A stretch of DNA of 64,000 nt from Rosistilla carotiformis (GTDB lineage Bacteria > Planctomycetota > Planctomycetia > Pirellulales > Pirellulaceae), in assembly GCF_007753095.1 (NCBI RefSeq), contig NZ_CP036348.1, forward strand, positions 7,169,411 to 7,233,410, read 5' to 3'. Below the pieces are notes generated by a model, which did no database searches, was not told the origin of the DNA, and worked only from the letters and a program-made list of their open reading frames with translations. A program made the position numbers and the translations under genes. Of the stretch, positions 1 through 7,535 are shown one piece after another. Every line of letters starts with the position of its first letter. Position 1 is the first letter of the stretch.

Positions 1-12
1 ACTGTTTTTCAA

Positions 13-48
13 TTGGTTCACACTTGGTAGGCGGATTTGGTTCACGCT
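13..48. promoter_or_regulatory. Direct repeat upstream of the first porin gene
   Basis: Two near-identical 12-mers, TTGGTTCACACT at 13-24 and TTGGTTCACGCT at 37-48, lie in the same orientation 24 bp apart, 63 bp or more upstream of the first porin start. Their spacing of about two helical turns would suit a regulator binding one DNA face. They are followed by an imperfect palindrome at 51-75. The binding role is inference; only the repeats are seen. Confidence 0.3.
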
Positions 49-110
49 GAGAACCATTTCATGAAAAGTGGTTTCAAGCACAATCACTCACGGATTGGGG
101 AGAATATCGT

Positions 111-1490
111 ATGAAACTTAGCAAACTTGCACTCTTGGCTGCGTTTGCATGTGGAATCCACGCGGGTTCGGCAACTGCACAGCAGATGAAAACAAATTAC
201 TTTGGCGACGTTGCACAGGTTGGCTGTTTTGACAGCGAACCCGATTGCGGCCTCGACGCGTCCTGCTGCGAACCAGCATGTGGCTGTGAAGCGGGCTGCT
301 GCGAAGCGGGCTGCGACAGCATCGGATGCGACGGATGTGGCGTCAGCGGCGGCGGCATCTTCTTTCAGGACGGCAGCCTGCCAAGCTTGGCTTGTGCCGG
401 ATGCGGAACTTGCGACCTGGGCGACCCTTGGCAACTGTGTGGCAATCACTGGGGCTGGGACAAGGGCGGATGGTTGCAACTCGGCTACACCACCGCCGGT
501 CGCAATGGAACGAACTTCAACAACCATCCCGACCGTATCAACCTGCACCAAGCATGGTTCTACATGGAGAAGGTTGCCGACGGATCGACCGGCTTCGACT
601 GGGGTGGACGCGTTGATTACGTCTACGGTGTCGACGCTCAAGATACACAAGCGTTCGGTAACGACGGCAGCCATTGGGACAACGGCTGGGACAACGGCAT
701 CTACGGTCACGCGTTGCCACAAGCCTACGGCGAAGTTGCCTACGGCGATCTGTCGGTCAAAGTTGGTCACTTCTATACCATCATCGGATATGAAGTCGTA
801 ACCGCTCCCGACAACTTCTTCTACAGCCACGCGTTCACGATGTTCAACAGTGAGCCATTCACGCACACCGGTGCATTGGCTACATACAATCTGAGCGACA
901 GCACCACGATCTACGGTGGCTACACATCGGGTTGGGACTCGGGCTTCGAAAACAACGGTGACAACTTCATCGGTGGTATCTCGCAACAGCTTGATGACAC
1001 CACGAACATCACCTTCGCCTATGTTGCTGGCCGCTTTGGCAATATCTCGCAACCCGGATACGGTGGCGAAAAGGGCAATATGTTCAGCATCGTCACGCAA
1101 AAAGAGCTGACCAACAAGCTGAGCTACGTCAACCAGATCGATTACCTGAAGACGTCGATCGAAGGTGCTGGCGGAGCGAAGCTGAACCAACGCGACACGT
1201 TTGATATCAATAACTACTTGATCTACCAAGTCAACGACTGCTGGGCTGTCGGTGGTCGCTTCGAGTGGTGGAACGTTGAAGGTAACGGCTACAACCTGGC
1301 CCCTGGCGACAACAACGATATCTACGACCTGACATTGGGCGTGAACTATCGTGGCAACGCCAACTGGGTCATCCGCCCCGAAGTTCGCTGGACTTGGGAT
1401 AAGGACGCCAACATCAACGGCTTGGCAGTCAACGAAAACGCTGCTGCGACCCAAACGACCTTCGGAATCGACGGTATCTACACTTTCTAA
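111..1490 (+). CDS. BBP2-type outer-membrane beta-barrel porin with Cys-rich N-terminal segment
   Basis: 459 aa. The N-terminus is a signal peptide ending near SATAQQ (about residue 24). Residues about 39-112 form a low-complexity segment with 15 cysteines and many Gly and acidic residues. The rest has the aromatic, alternating pattern of a beta-barrel (WLQLGYTT, GGRVDYVYGVDAQDT, GHFYTIIGYEV) and ends in Phe, as expected of an outer-membrane protein. It resembles the planctomycete BBP2 (putative porin, OmpL-like) family. GGGGAG at 97-102 sits 8 nt before the ATG and supports the start. The next gene is a paralog with closely similar barrel blocks; an intrinsic terminator separates them. Substrate is unknown. 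The Cys-rich insert is much longer than in the paralog and could form disulfides or bind metal, which is inference. Confidence 0.85.
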   Translation: MKLSKLALLAAFACGIHAGSATAQQMKTNYFGDVAQVGCFDSEPDCGLDASCCEPACGCEAGCCEAGCDSIGCDGCGVSGGGIFFQDGSLPSLACAGCGTCDLGDPWQLCGNHWGWDKGGWLQLGYTTAGRNGTNFNNHPDRINLHQAWFYMEKVADGSTGFDWGGRVDYVYGVDAQDTQAFGNDGSHWDNGWDNGIYGHALPQAYGEVAYGDLSVKVGHFYTIIGYEVVTAPDNFFYSHAFTMFNSEPFTHTGALATYNLSDSTTIYGGYTSGWDSGFENNGDNFIGGISQQLDDTTNITFAYVAGRFGNISQPGYGGEKGNMFSIVTQKELTNKLSYVNQIDYLKTSIEGAGGAKLNQRDTFDINNYLIYQVNDCWAVGGRFEWWNVEGNGYNLAPGDNNDIYDLTLGVNYRGNANWVIRPEVRWTWDKDANINGLAVNENAAATQTTFGIDGIYTF

Positions 1491-2111
1491 AGTGAACCGC
1501 GACTTCCCATCCTAGAGCTAGTCGAGCTAACGAAGAGCCAGTCAGTTTGTTATCAAACTGGCTGGCTTTCTTTTTGTCCTTACCCTCGCGGTGCCGGGCA
1601 ACCATGCGAGCCATCGAACTCGGGGCACCACGCTTCCTGCGTCACCGCGGTCCTGCCCCTGCGATATCCAGCAACGCCGTAAAGAACGGCCGCCTCCCCC
1701 TGCGAGTCTTCGCGGATATCTGAAACGGAAACATAAGCCGATCACGCCGCGCCGCCAAGTTGATCGACGCCATTCCTCTCCCCCTTCTCTACCGTCGCCT
1801 CTCAGCCACCCGCGCTGTGACGACCGTTGCCTCGCAAACGGAAAGCAATGCTAGCAGAATCGTAACCTTGCGGACCTCGATTTAGGAAACCGCAACTGGC
1901 CCGCACAGCCCCTAATCCGCAAAACTTACCAGCCCCGTGCAATCCGCCCCTTTGGTTTCCACCTTTTGCTCCGGAAGACATTAATAGTTGTGGCGATTGT
2001 TTCGATAGTAAGAGTGATACCGCAGCCGCCAAAATCCCTTCTGGCGGCACCCGTGGGACCCTGTATCACGCACTCCCCGGGGCGAACGCATTGGCACGTG
2101 GAGTTACAAAG
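1491..2111. other. Intergenic region between the porin paralogs
   Basis: This 621-bp gap holds the terminator of the first porin at 1537-1576. I see no convincing gene in the rest; short open frames on both strands lack a ribosome-binding site and plausible protein composition. The last 150 bp probably contain the promoter of the second porin, but no clear -35/-10 pair was found. Confidence 0.6.
1537..1576 (+). terminator. Intrinsic terminator of the first porin
   Basis: A 13-bp stem with one mismatch (GCCAGTCAGTTTG pairing with CAAACTGGCTGGC) closes a TTAT loop and is followed directly by TTTCTTTTTG. It lies 47 bp after the stop codon. Confidence 0.85.
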
Positions 2112-3353
2112 ATGAATCTCATTAGCAGGTTCTTTGCGATTGCTTGCATCTGCAACGCAGGTCTGGCCGTCGGTCAACAGTTTGGCTACGAAGAATATCC
2201 GAGCGAAGGCTACCCCGTTTCCGGGGAAGGCTACGAATACCATGATGCTGGTGGATATTGCGGTGACGCAAGCTGTGAATCATGCGGCCCCGCAGCAGCT
2301 CCGGGTTACTTCGCCAGCTGCTTCGACGGCTTTTCATACGGGGGATGGGCCCAACTCGGCTACCACACCTACAACTCGCCGATGCGATTTAACAACCACG
2401 CCGACCGAGTCAACCTATCGCAAATGTGGATGTATGCCGAAAAACAGACCGATGGCACACAGGGCCTCGATCTGGGCGGCCGCATCGATTACGTCTACGG
2501 CGTCGACGCCCAAGACACCCAAGCGTTCGGCACCGAAAGCGGCTGGGACAACGACTGGGACAACGGAGTCTACGGCAGCGCGATGCCACAACTGTATGGC
2601 GAAGTCGCCTACGGCAAGACGTCGATCAAAATGGGACATTTCTTCACTTTGATTGGCTATGAAGTTGTCAGCGCACCGGACAACTTTTTCTATAGCCATT
2701 CCTACACGATGGTGAACAGTGAACCATTCACCCACACCGGTGCATTGGTCACTCACAAGGCGAACGAATTTGTCACGGTCTGGGGTGGATACACGCTCGG
2801 ATGGGACTCAGGCTATGAGGACAACGGCGACAACTTCTTGGGCGGCTTGAGCGTGGTCTTGACCGACTACACAACGGTCACCTACACCAACACAGTCGGT
2901 CGTTTAAACGAGAACCTCGAACTGCGTGGACAAGACATGCGAGAGCGTGGCCAGATGCACAGCATTGTCGCCAGCACGACCGTCGAGAACTTCAACCACG
3001 TATTGCAAGTTGATCGTCTGGACACGAAGAACCAATTCGACACCTTCGCCCGCGACGCGTTTGCCATCAACAACTATTTCTTCTACGAATTGGCGGATGA
3101 AGTGGCTGCCGGCCTTCGCTTTGAATGGTGGAACAACCGTCGCGATACCAATGACCACACCGACGTCTACGCGTTGACATTGGGGCTGAATCTGAAACCG
3201 AAGGATTTTGTCATCATCCGTCCCGAAGTGCGATGGGACTGGGATGTCGACGCGATTCCGGCCGGGATCAACGAGAACAATCCAAACTCGCCAACAAATG
3301 CTCCGCGAAGCAACCAAACGACCTTTGGCATCGACGCCATCGTAACGTTCTAA
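2112..3353 (+). CDS. BBP2-type outer-membrane beta-barrel porin (paralog)
   Basis: 413 aa from the ATG at 2112. An in-frame TTG at 2091 would add seven residues ahead of an excellent signal peptide (MNLISRFFAIACICNAGLAVG), and a GGAG about 8 nt before the ATG supports the shorter form. The barrel follows the upstream porin block by block: GGWAQLGYHTY, FNNHADRVNL, RIDYVYGVDAQDTQAFG, PDNFFYSHSYTM, NSEPFTHTGAL, and a C-terminal TTFGIDAIVTF. Only four cysteines occur in the N-terminal linker, against 15 in the neighbour. It is presumably an outer-membrane channel of the same BBP2 family; the tandem pair probably arose by duplication. Substrate unknown. Confidence 0.85.
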   Translation: MNLISRFFAIACICNAGLAVGQQFGYEEYPSEGYPVSGEGYEYHDAGGYCGDASCESCGPAAAPGYFASCFDGFSYGGWAQLGYHTYNSPMRFNNHADRVNLSQMWMYAEKQTDGTQGLDLGGRIDYVYGVDAQDTQAFGTESGWDNDWDNGVYGSAMPQLYGEVAYGKTSIKMGHFFTLIGYEVVSAPDNFFYSHSYTMVNSEPFTHTGALVTHKANEFVTVWGGYTLGWDSGYEDNGDNFLGGLSVVLTDYTTVTYTNTVGRLNENLELRGQDMRERGQMHSIVASTTVENFNHVLQVDRLDTKNQFDTFARDAFAINNYFFYELADEVAAGLRFEWWNNRRDTNDHTDVYALTLGLNLKPKDFVIIRPEVRWDWDVDAIPAGINENNPNSPTNAPRSNQTTFGIDAIVTF

Positions 3354-3390
3354 ACGCGTCGCGGTACCGACGATCGAGACCTCCACATCA

Positions 3391-3427
3391 GCCAACCCAT
3401 TCAAATGAGTGGGTTGGCTTTTTTTGT
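3391..3427 (+). terminator. Intrinsic terminator of the second porin
   Basis: A hairpin of about 12 bp (GCCAACCCATTC against GAGTGGGTTGGC, one G-T pair, AAAT loop) is followed by TTTTTTTG. It lies 37 bp beyond the stop codon. The Mrp gene converges on it from the other strand. Confidence 0.85.
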
Positions 3428-3470
3428 GTTTCCCTCGTCCCTAAGGTCCGACCGGCGACACATCAACGAA

Positions 3471-4532
3471 CTACAGCGTTGGCAACTGAGGTGTCGCGGG
3501 AGCGGCAGCGTTTTTCGCCGCCAGAGTCCGAACGACAGCGCGTGCGACTTGATCCATCGGCGCCCGAATCGCATCGTCGTCCAAGCATTCGGCCAGCTTC
3601 CCTTGATCGCCAGCGATTCGCAGCGGGATATTGATCGGCACCGCGCCTAAGAATGGCGTTCCCAACTCTTCAGCCTTATCGCGGGCGCCACCTTTGCCAA
3701 AGATGTCGTAGTGCTTGTTGCAATCGGGGCATTGGAAACCACTCATGTTTTCAACCATTCCCAAGATCGGAATGTGTACCTTGCCAAACATCGAGATCGC
3801 CTTAACCGCATCCAACAACGCGACCTCTTGAGGCGTGCAAACGATTACCGCGCCCGACAGAGGCAAGATCTGCGATAACGTCAGCGCGACGTCTCCGGTT
3901 CCCGGTGGCATGTCGATGATCAGATAGTCCAACAGCCCCCAGTCGGTATCGCGGAGGAACTGCGTGACCGAACTGTGCAGCATCGGCCCACGCCAAATCA
4001 CCGCCTGATCGGGTTCGACCAAGAACCCCATCGACATCACCGGCATCGGCCCCTTTTTGATCGGGATGATCCGTTTGTTCTCATCCACTTCGGGGCGTCC
4101 CGAAAGTCCCAACAGATGCGGAACGCTCGGCCCATAGACATCGGCGTCCATCAGACCAACCTTCGAACCGAAGCGTTGCAGGCACTGAGCCAGGCTAGCC
4201 GCAACGGTGCTTTTACCGACACCACCTTTCCCCGAACCAACAGCAATCACGCTCTTGACTCGCAAGCCGATCTGTCCCAGTCGCGCTGGTGGTCGGTCGT
4301 GTTCGACGATTTCGATCGCCGGACTCTGCCCCGCAAATCGGCTGACAATCCGCGACGCCAACTGGTCGACAACCTCTTCCTTGAGCGCGGCCGAGTGACT
4401 GGTCAATCCAACCTGCACTTGGATCCCGGAATCACAGCGGATGCTCTTGATTTGATCGGTCGAACCGATCGGACGACCGGTTTCGGGATCGGGAAAATCG
4501 GCGATCGCCGAACGAATATCATCGGGTGTCAT
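3471..4532 (-). CDS. Mrp/ApbC-family P-loop ATPase, iron-sulfur cluster carrier
   Basis: 353 aa in the usual layout of the family: an N-terminal DUF59/MIP18-like domain (MTPDDIRSAI..., residues 1-80) then a ParA/MinD-type ATPase. The deviant Walker A GKGGVGKS lies at residues 101-108, the switch region at IIDMPPGTGD (about 205-214), and the cluster-binding CPDC at residues 268-271. Such proteins bind a [4Fe-4S] cluster at the dimer interface and pass it to apoproteins in the cytoplasm. The open frame extends 15 codons upstream, but the family normally starts at MTxDDI..., so the ATG at 4532 is preferred. It appears monocistronic, as the neighbouring minus-strand gene ends 120 bp upstream. Confidence 0.93.
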   Translation of the reverse strand: MTPDDIRSAIADFPDPETGRPIGSTDQIKSIRCDSGIQVQVGLTSHSAALKEEVVDQLASRIVSRFAGQSPAIEIVEHDRPPARLGQIGLRVKSVIAVGSGKGGVGKSTVAASLAQCLQRFGSKVGLMDADVYGPSVPHLLGLSGRPEVDENKRIIPIKKGPMPVMSMGFLVEPDQAVIWRGPMLHSSVTQFLRDTDWGLLDYLIIDMPPGTGDVALTLSQILPLSGAVIVCTPQEVALLDAVKAISMFGKVHIPILGMVENMSGFQCPDCNKHYDIFGKGGARDKAEELGTPFLGAVPINIPLRIAGDQGKLAECLDDDAIRAPMDQVARAVVRTLAAKNAAAPATPQLPTL

Positions 4533-4652
4533 GACGCGAACCCACGGTTGCAGATGTGAAGAAAACAGGGGAACCAACCCATGAGGTTAAATTCCTGAAC
4601 GCCTGTTGGTCTACCGGGGTTGCCGAAATCGCCGCACAATGCAGCGATTTGC

Positions 4653-5129
4653 TCACCGATCGCCGGCCCAGGGCAATCGATCCCAGATCTCACGCACCGC
4701 CGAAAGATTGTCGTCGCGCTGATTTTGCTGCCAATATCGCCGCACCATCGCAGCATGATTAGCCAAGGAAACCGGCCGATCGACGACGCCAGCGACGCCC
4801 AGTTCGCGCAAGTTCAGTTCGACTTCGCCCGCGATCCCGCGGGGCACGATCGCCCCCTGCGACAACGCCGCGAACTGCAGCGGGCGATTTGCCCCGCGAG
4901 CCCCAGCCCGCGAGATCGACTCCAGAACCGGGCCCGCCCCAGCCGCCGGAAGCTCCCATAACACAACCGCAGGCACCTGCTGCGCGAGCGCCGCCAGACA
5001 CGCCTCGGGACGTTCGATGCTGCGGATCTCCAAGACATCATCGGCCGCCGGCAACATCTGCACAGCAAAATGATCAACCGCAGGGCGCCAACGATTCCCC
5101 GACTCACAAAGCAGCCAAACGCATCGCAT
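4653..5129 (-). CDS. Hypothetical protein, possible degenerate receiver fold
   Basis: 158 aa, not recognised by family. It starts 4 nt after the stop of the sigma-54-activator-like gene, so the two are almost certainly co-transcribed. The pattern of hydrophobic strands (CVWLLCES, VLEIRSIE, AVVLWELP, PLQFAALS, GVAGVVDRP) alternating with helices, ending in a strand, a short GVAGVVDRPVS motif and a helix, resembles a response-regulator receiver fold. The usual acidic pocket near the N-terminus and a clear phospho-accepting Asp are not evident, so it would be a pseudo-receiver. That is inference from the pattern only; coding status rests on spacing, length and codon use. Confidence 0.6.
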   Translation of the reverse strand: MRCVWLLCESGNRWRPAVDHFAVQMLPAADDVLEIRSIERPEACLAALAQQVPAVVLWELPAAGAGPVLESISRAGARGANRPLQFAALSQGAIVPRGIAGEVELNLRELGVAGVVDRPVSLANHAAMVRRYWQQNQRDDNLSAVREIWDRLPWAGDR

Positions 5130-5133
5130 CGAA

Positions 5134-6504
5134 TCAGCCCTCCACTTCGGTTGAATCGTTGTTATCGTCGATCCGACGCAACAGCCGCGATCGGCTGATC
5201 CCCAGCCGCCGAGCTGCTTCGGCCCGATTTCCGTCGCTGCGTTCCAATGCTCGATCGATCAGCTCGCGTTCGATTCGCGCCAACAAGCGATCCAAATCGA
5301 TAGGCCGATCGTCGGCGGTCGCCGCCGGATCCGGTGGTGCATAAGACCGGATCGCCAACGGTAGATGTTGCGGTTGAATGACGGGCGAACCGCTCTCCCG
5401 CATGCTGTGCCGGATCGCAGCATCCAGTTCGTCGAAGTCGCCAGGCCAGGGATAGGTGCTCAACAAGTCGAGTGCCGGCCGCGAGATGCCGTCGATGATT
5501 TGATTCGGTTTGGCGCGACGTTCGATCAAAAACTGAACGATCAACGGCAGGTCGATGATCCGCTGCGTCAACGAGGGAACAGCGATCTCGAGCGTTGCCA
5601 AACGGTAGATCAGATCGCCATCCAGATGTTCGCTTCGCAGACATTCGGCGACCGACAACTCCGACAAACTGATGCATCGCAAACGCGACCCGAACTCGAC
5701 CAACCGATGACGCAGCGGCGACTGAGCTTCGACGGCCAAGCGATCGAGATTGCGGAGCAGAACCGTTGCCCGAGCGGTCGAACTGCCGCCCAGCCGAGCG
5801 ATCACCGGCGAGAGCGCCGCTTCCAACAACTCCGCATCCATCAACGCACAATCGATAGGCGTCAACGAACTCCACGCCGACGGAGATTCGGTCGGGCGGC
5901 GCTGAATCGCCAAGGCAAGCTGATCGCCGCCGCAACCCGATCGGCCGACAAGAAAGACGTTCGACGAACACTCTGCAGCCAGAGAGGCTTGACGACGCAA
6001 GTGCTCCGCCGCCCCCGAAGCTCCAACCAACGGACCAAGCTGATTCAGTCGGGGATACTGCTGGCGGATCGCGGCTAACTGACGGCTCAGCGAAACCAGA
6101 TCGATCGACTCCGCAGTCACCTCACCCGACCAGTGGCAATCCCCCACCGCCACGACAAACTCGACGGCGGTCTCTCCCAACGGAATGAACAGCATCTCTC
6201 GGGACGCTGGTCCCTGAAGCGTGTCGACGCGGGGAGCGATCGGTTGTGCGATCGGTCGACCGCAACGCAGAATCTTTGGCGGCTGCAGCGACTGCGCCAG
6301 CGCATCGATTGCCGACGCGGGATCGCGATCGGGGGTCGATTTCCAGTCGACCAACGGCTGCGATTCGCAGCCCAGCCATTCCAAAGCCGCTCGGTTAAAG
6401 TACTCGAAGCGGCCGTCGCGAGTGACGACATAAACCGGCTCGCCGATCGCTTCGAGAATCTTTCCCAGTGGTCGGATACTGGTGCCGCGCGAGCCTGCGG
6501 ACAT
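5134..6504 (-). CDS. PAS / degenerate sigma-54 activator AAA-like / Fis-type HTH regulator
   Basis: 456 aa. Residues about 13-80 resemble a PAS domain (ILEAIGEPVYVVTRDGRF). Residues about 155-375 align by motif with the AAA+ module of sigma-54 enhancer-binding proteins: DLIYRLATLEIAVPSL matches the conserved DLYYRL..IPLP region and YPWPGDFDELDAAI matches YPWPGNVRELENVI. The C-terminus (GNRAEAARRLGISRSRLLRRI, split over about 425-446) is a Fis-type helix-turn-helix. The Walker A equivalent is GRSGCGGD, without the Lys-Ser/Thr; the Walker B equivalent is VLLRNLD, without the DE pair; no GAFTGA loop is seen. It therefore probably neither hydrolyses ATP nor opens sigma-54 promoters, and may be a DNA-binding repressor or scaffold. 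It is co-transcribed with the small downstream gene. Confidence 0.8.
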   Translation of the reverse strand: MSAGSRGTSIRPLGKILEAIGEPVYVVTRDGRFEYFNRAALEWLGCESQPLVDWKSTPDRDPASAIDALAQSLQPPKILRCGRPIAQPIAPRVDTLQGPASREMLFIPLGETAVEFVVAVGDCHWSGEVTAESIDLVSLSRQLAAIRQQYPRLNQLGPLVGASGAAEHLRRQASLAAECSSNVFLVGRSGCGGDQLALAIQRRPTESPSAWSSLTPIDCALMDAELLEAALSPVIARLGGSSTARATVLLRNLDRLAVEAQSPLRHRLVEFGSRLRCISLSELSVAECLRSEHLDGDLIYRLATLEIAVPSLTQRIIDLPLIVQFLIERRAKPNQIIDGISRPALDLLSTYPWPGDFDELDAAIRHSMRESGSPVIQPQHLPLAIRSYAPPDPAATADDRPIDLDRLLARIERELIDRALERSDGNRAEAARRLGISRSRLLRRIDDNNDSTEVEG

Positions 6505-6565
6505 GAGCCGCCTCCGTTATGTGAGCGATGGAGTCCCACCGCCACGAGGCCACATGGCAGGCAGA

Positions 6566-6886
6566 CTAAAAGACATCCAGGATGAAGTGATGGCCGTAAT
6601 GATAACGGCGACCGGCTGGATAGTAGTTGTGCCACTTCTTATTGTAGACCGGAATCCGCATTTCTTGAGGATAGCGATGATACAAGTCGTCTGCACTTTG
6701 GAAGTACTGCGGCGCGTAAAAGTTCTGTGGGTAATAGACGTATGGGTAGTGGTAGAAGCGATTCCAGTCGCGCGAACCGGCTCCACCCCAGGTTTGCCCA
6801 TAGGCTTGTTGCTGTGCGTCCGCTTGTTCAGTAACACAGCAAAATGCGACGGCAACAAACGCCGCGATCAGGCATCGACGAATCAT
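6566..6886 (-). CDS. Small secreted Tyr/His-rich protein
   Basis: 106 aa with a clear signal peptide (MIRRCLIAAFVAVAFCCV, cleavage near ADAQ). The mature part is rich in Tyr, Pro, His and Arg (YHYPYVYYPQNFY, RIPVYNKKWHNYYPAGRR) and ends in GHHFILDVF. I recall similar short exported proteins in Rhodopirellula-like genomes, some labelled calmodulin-binding protein, a name I would not trust functionally. A G-rich GAGGGGGA lies upstream of the ATG at good spacing. It stands alone 61 bp from the start of the divergent-in-function regulator gene on the same strand. Function unknown. Confidence 0.75.
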   Translation of the reverse strand: MIRRCLIAAFVAVAFCCVTEQADAQQQAYGQTWGGAGSRDWNRFYHYPYVYYPQNFYAPQYFQSADDLYHRYPQEMRIPVYNKKWHNYYPAGRRYHYGHHFILDVF

Positions 6887-7120
6887 TCCAAATCCCCCTC
6901 GGGTAGTGTGCGCAGAGCGTCTATGGCTTCTACTGACAAGAAACCCGCTGCCCCTCGTATCGGCACAAGCCGCACAATCGGTTCAACAAATCGGCCCCGA
7001 ACCGCTCGAAGATCATGTGATATCAATCCCTAAGCGACAACGAATACGCAAACGCCAGGTCGCCGATCGCCTCAACCGCAACGCGATTCCTTCCCAACCG
7101 CAGCCCAATGGACCGCACCG

Positions 7121-7462
7121 ATGATCCCCAAGCCCTACCGACAGATGCACGACCAATTCCCCGAATACATGCAGGCCTACGAAGCATTCGCAGCCGCGGC
7201 GGCCAAGTCGGGGCCGCTGGATGCCAAATCGATCGCCCTGACAAAATTGGCGATCTCGATCGGTGCGGGGCTCGAAGGAGGAACCCATTCGCACGCCCGC
7301 AAAGCACTCGAAGCGGGCTGCTTGCCCGATGAACTGCGACACGTCGCGATGCTCTCCGCTCCGACGATCGGCTTCCCCACGATGATGCGTGCTCGGATGT
7401 GGGTGGAAGATGTACTGACCAAAGCGGCTGCGAACGAGAGCACCGAAACTCAGCAGCCATAA
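7121..7462 (+). CDS. Carboxymuconolactone decarboxylase-like (AhpD-fold) protein
   Basis: 113 aa, all helical, matching the CMD/AhpD-like family: SIALTKLAISIGAGLEGGTHSHARKALEAG, broken here as the core helix pair about residues 37-66, followed by DELRHVAMLSAPTIGFP. Members of this family are small oligomeric enzymes, many of them peroxidase partners that use a CxxC pair ahead of a conserved His. Here the motif site reads GGTHSHARKAL, so the two redox cysteines are missing while the histidine region is kept. A thiol peroxidase role is therefore unlikely. It is flanked by non-coding DNA and looks monocistronic. Confidence 0.8.
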   Translation: MIPKPYRQMHDQFPEYMQAYEAFAAAAAKSGPLDAKSIALTKLAISIGAGLEGGTHSHARKALEAGCLPDELRHVAMLSAPTIGFPTMMRARMWVEDVLTKAAANESTETQQP

Positions 7463-7535
7463 AAACAGATAGCACGGCGGGGAAGGTCAGCTTGCGTCAA
7501 AGAACAACCCTCGGGCGGGCCCGCGACAAAACGAG

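Noticed and set aside
84-1454. 456-codon open frame antisense to the first porin
   Set aside because: It is a shadow of a codon-biased gene; the plus frame has a signal peptide, barrel motifs and a terminator, while the antisense protein has no family character.
1591-2050. Small genes between the two porins
   Set aside because: Open frames of 80-90 codons on both strands have no ribosome-binding site, overlap one another and have shadow-like Arg/Pro composition.
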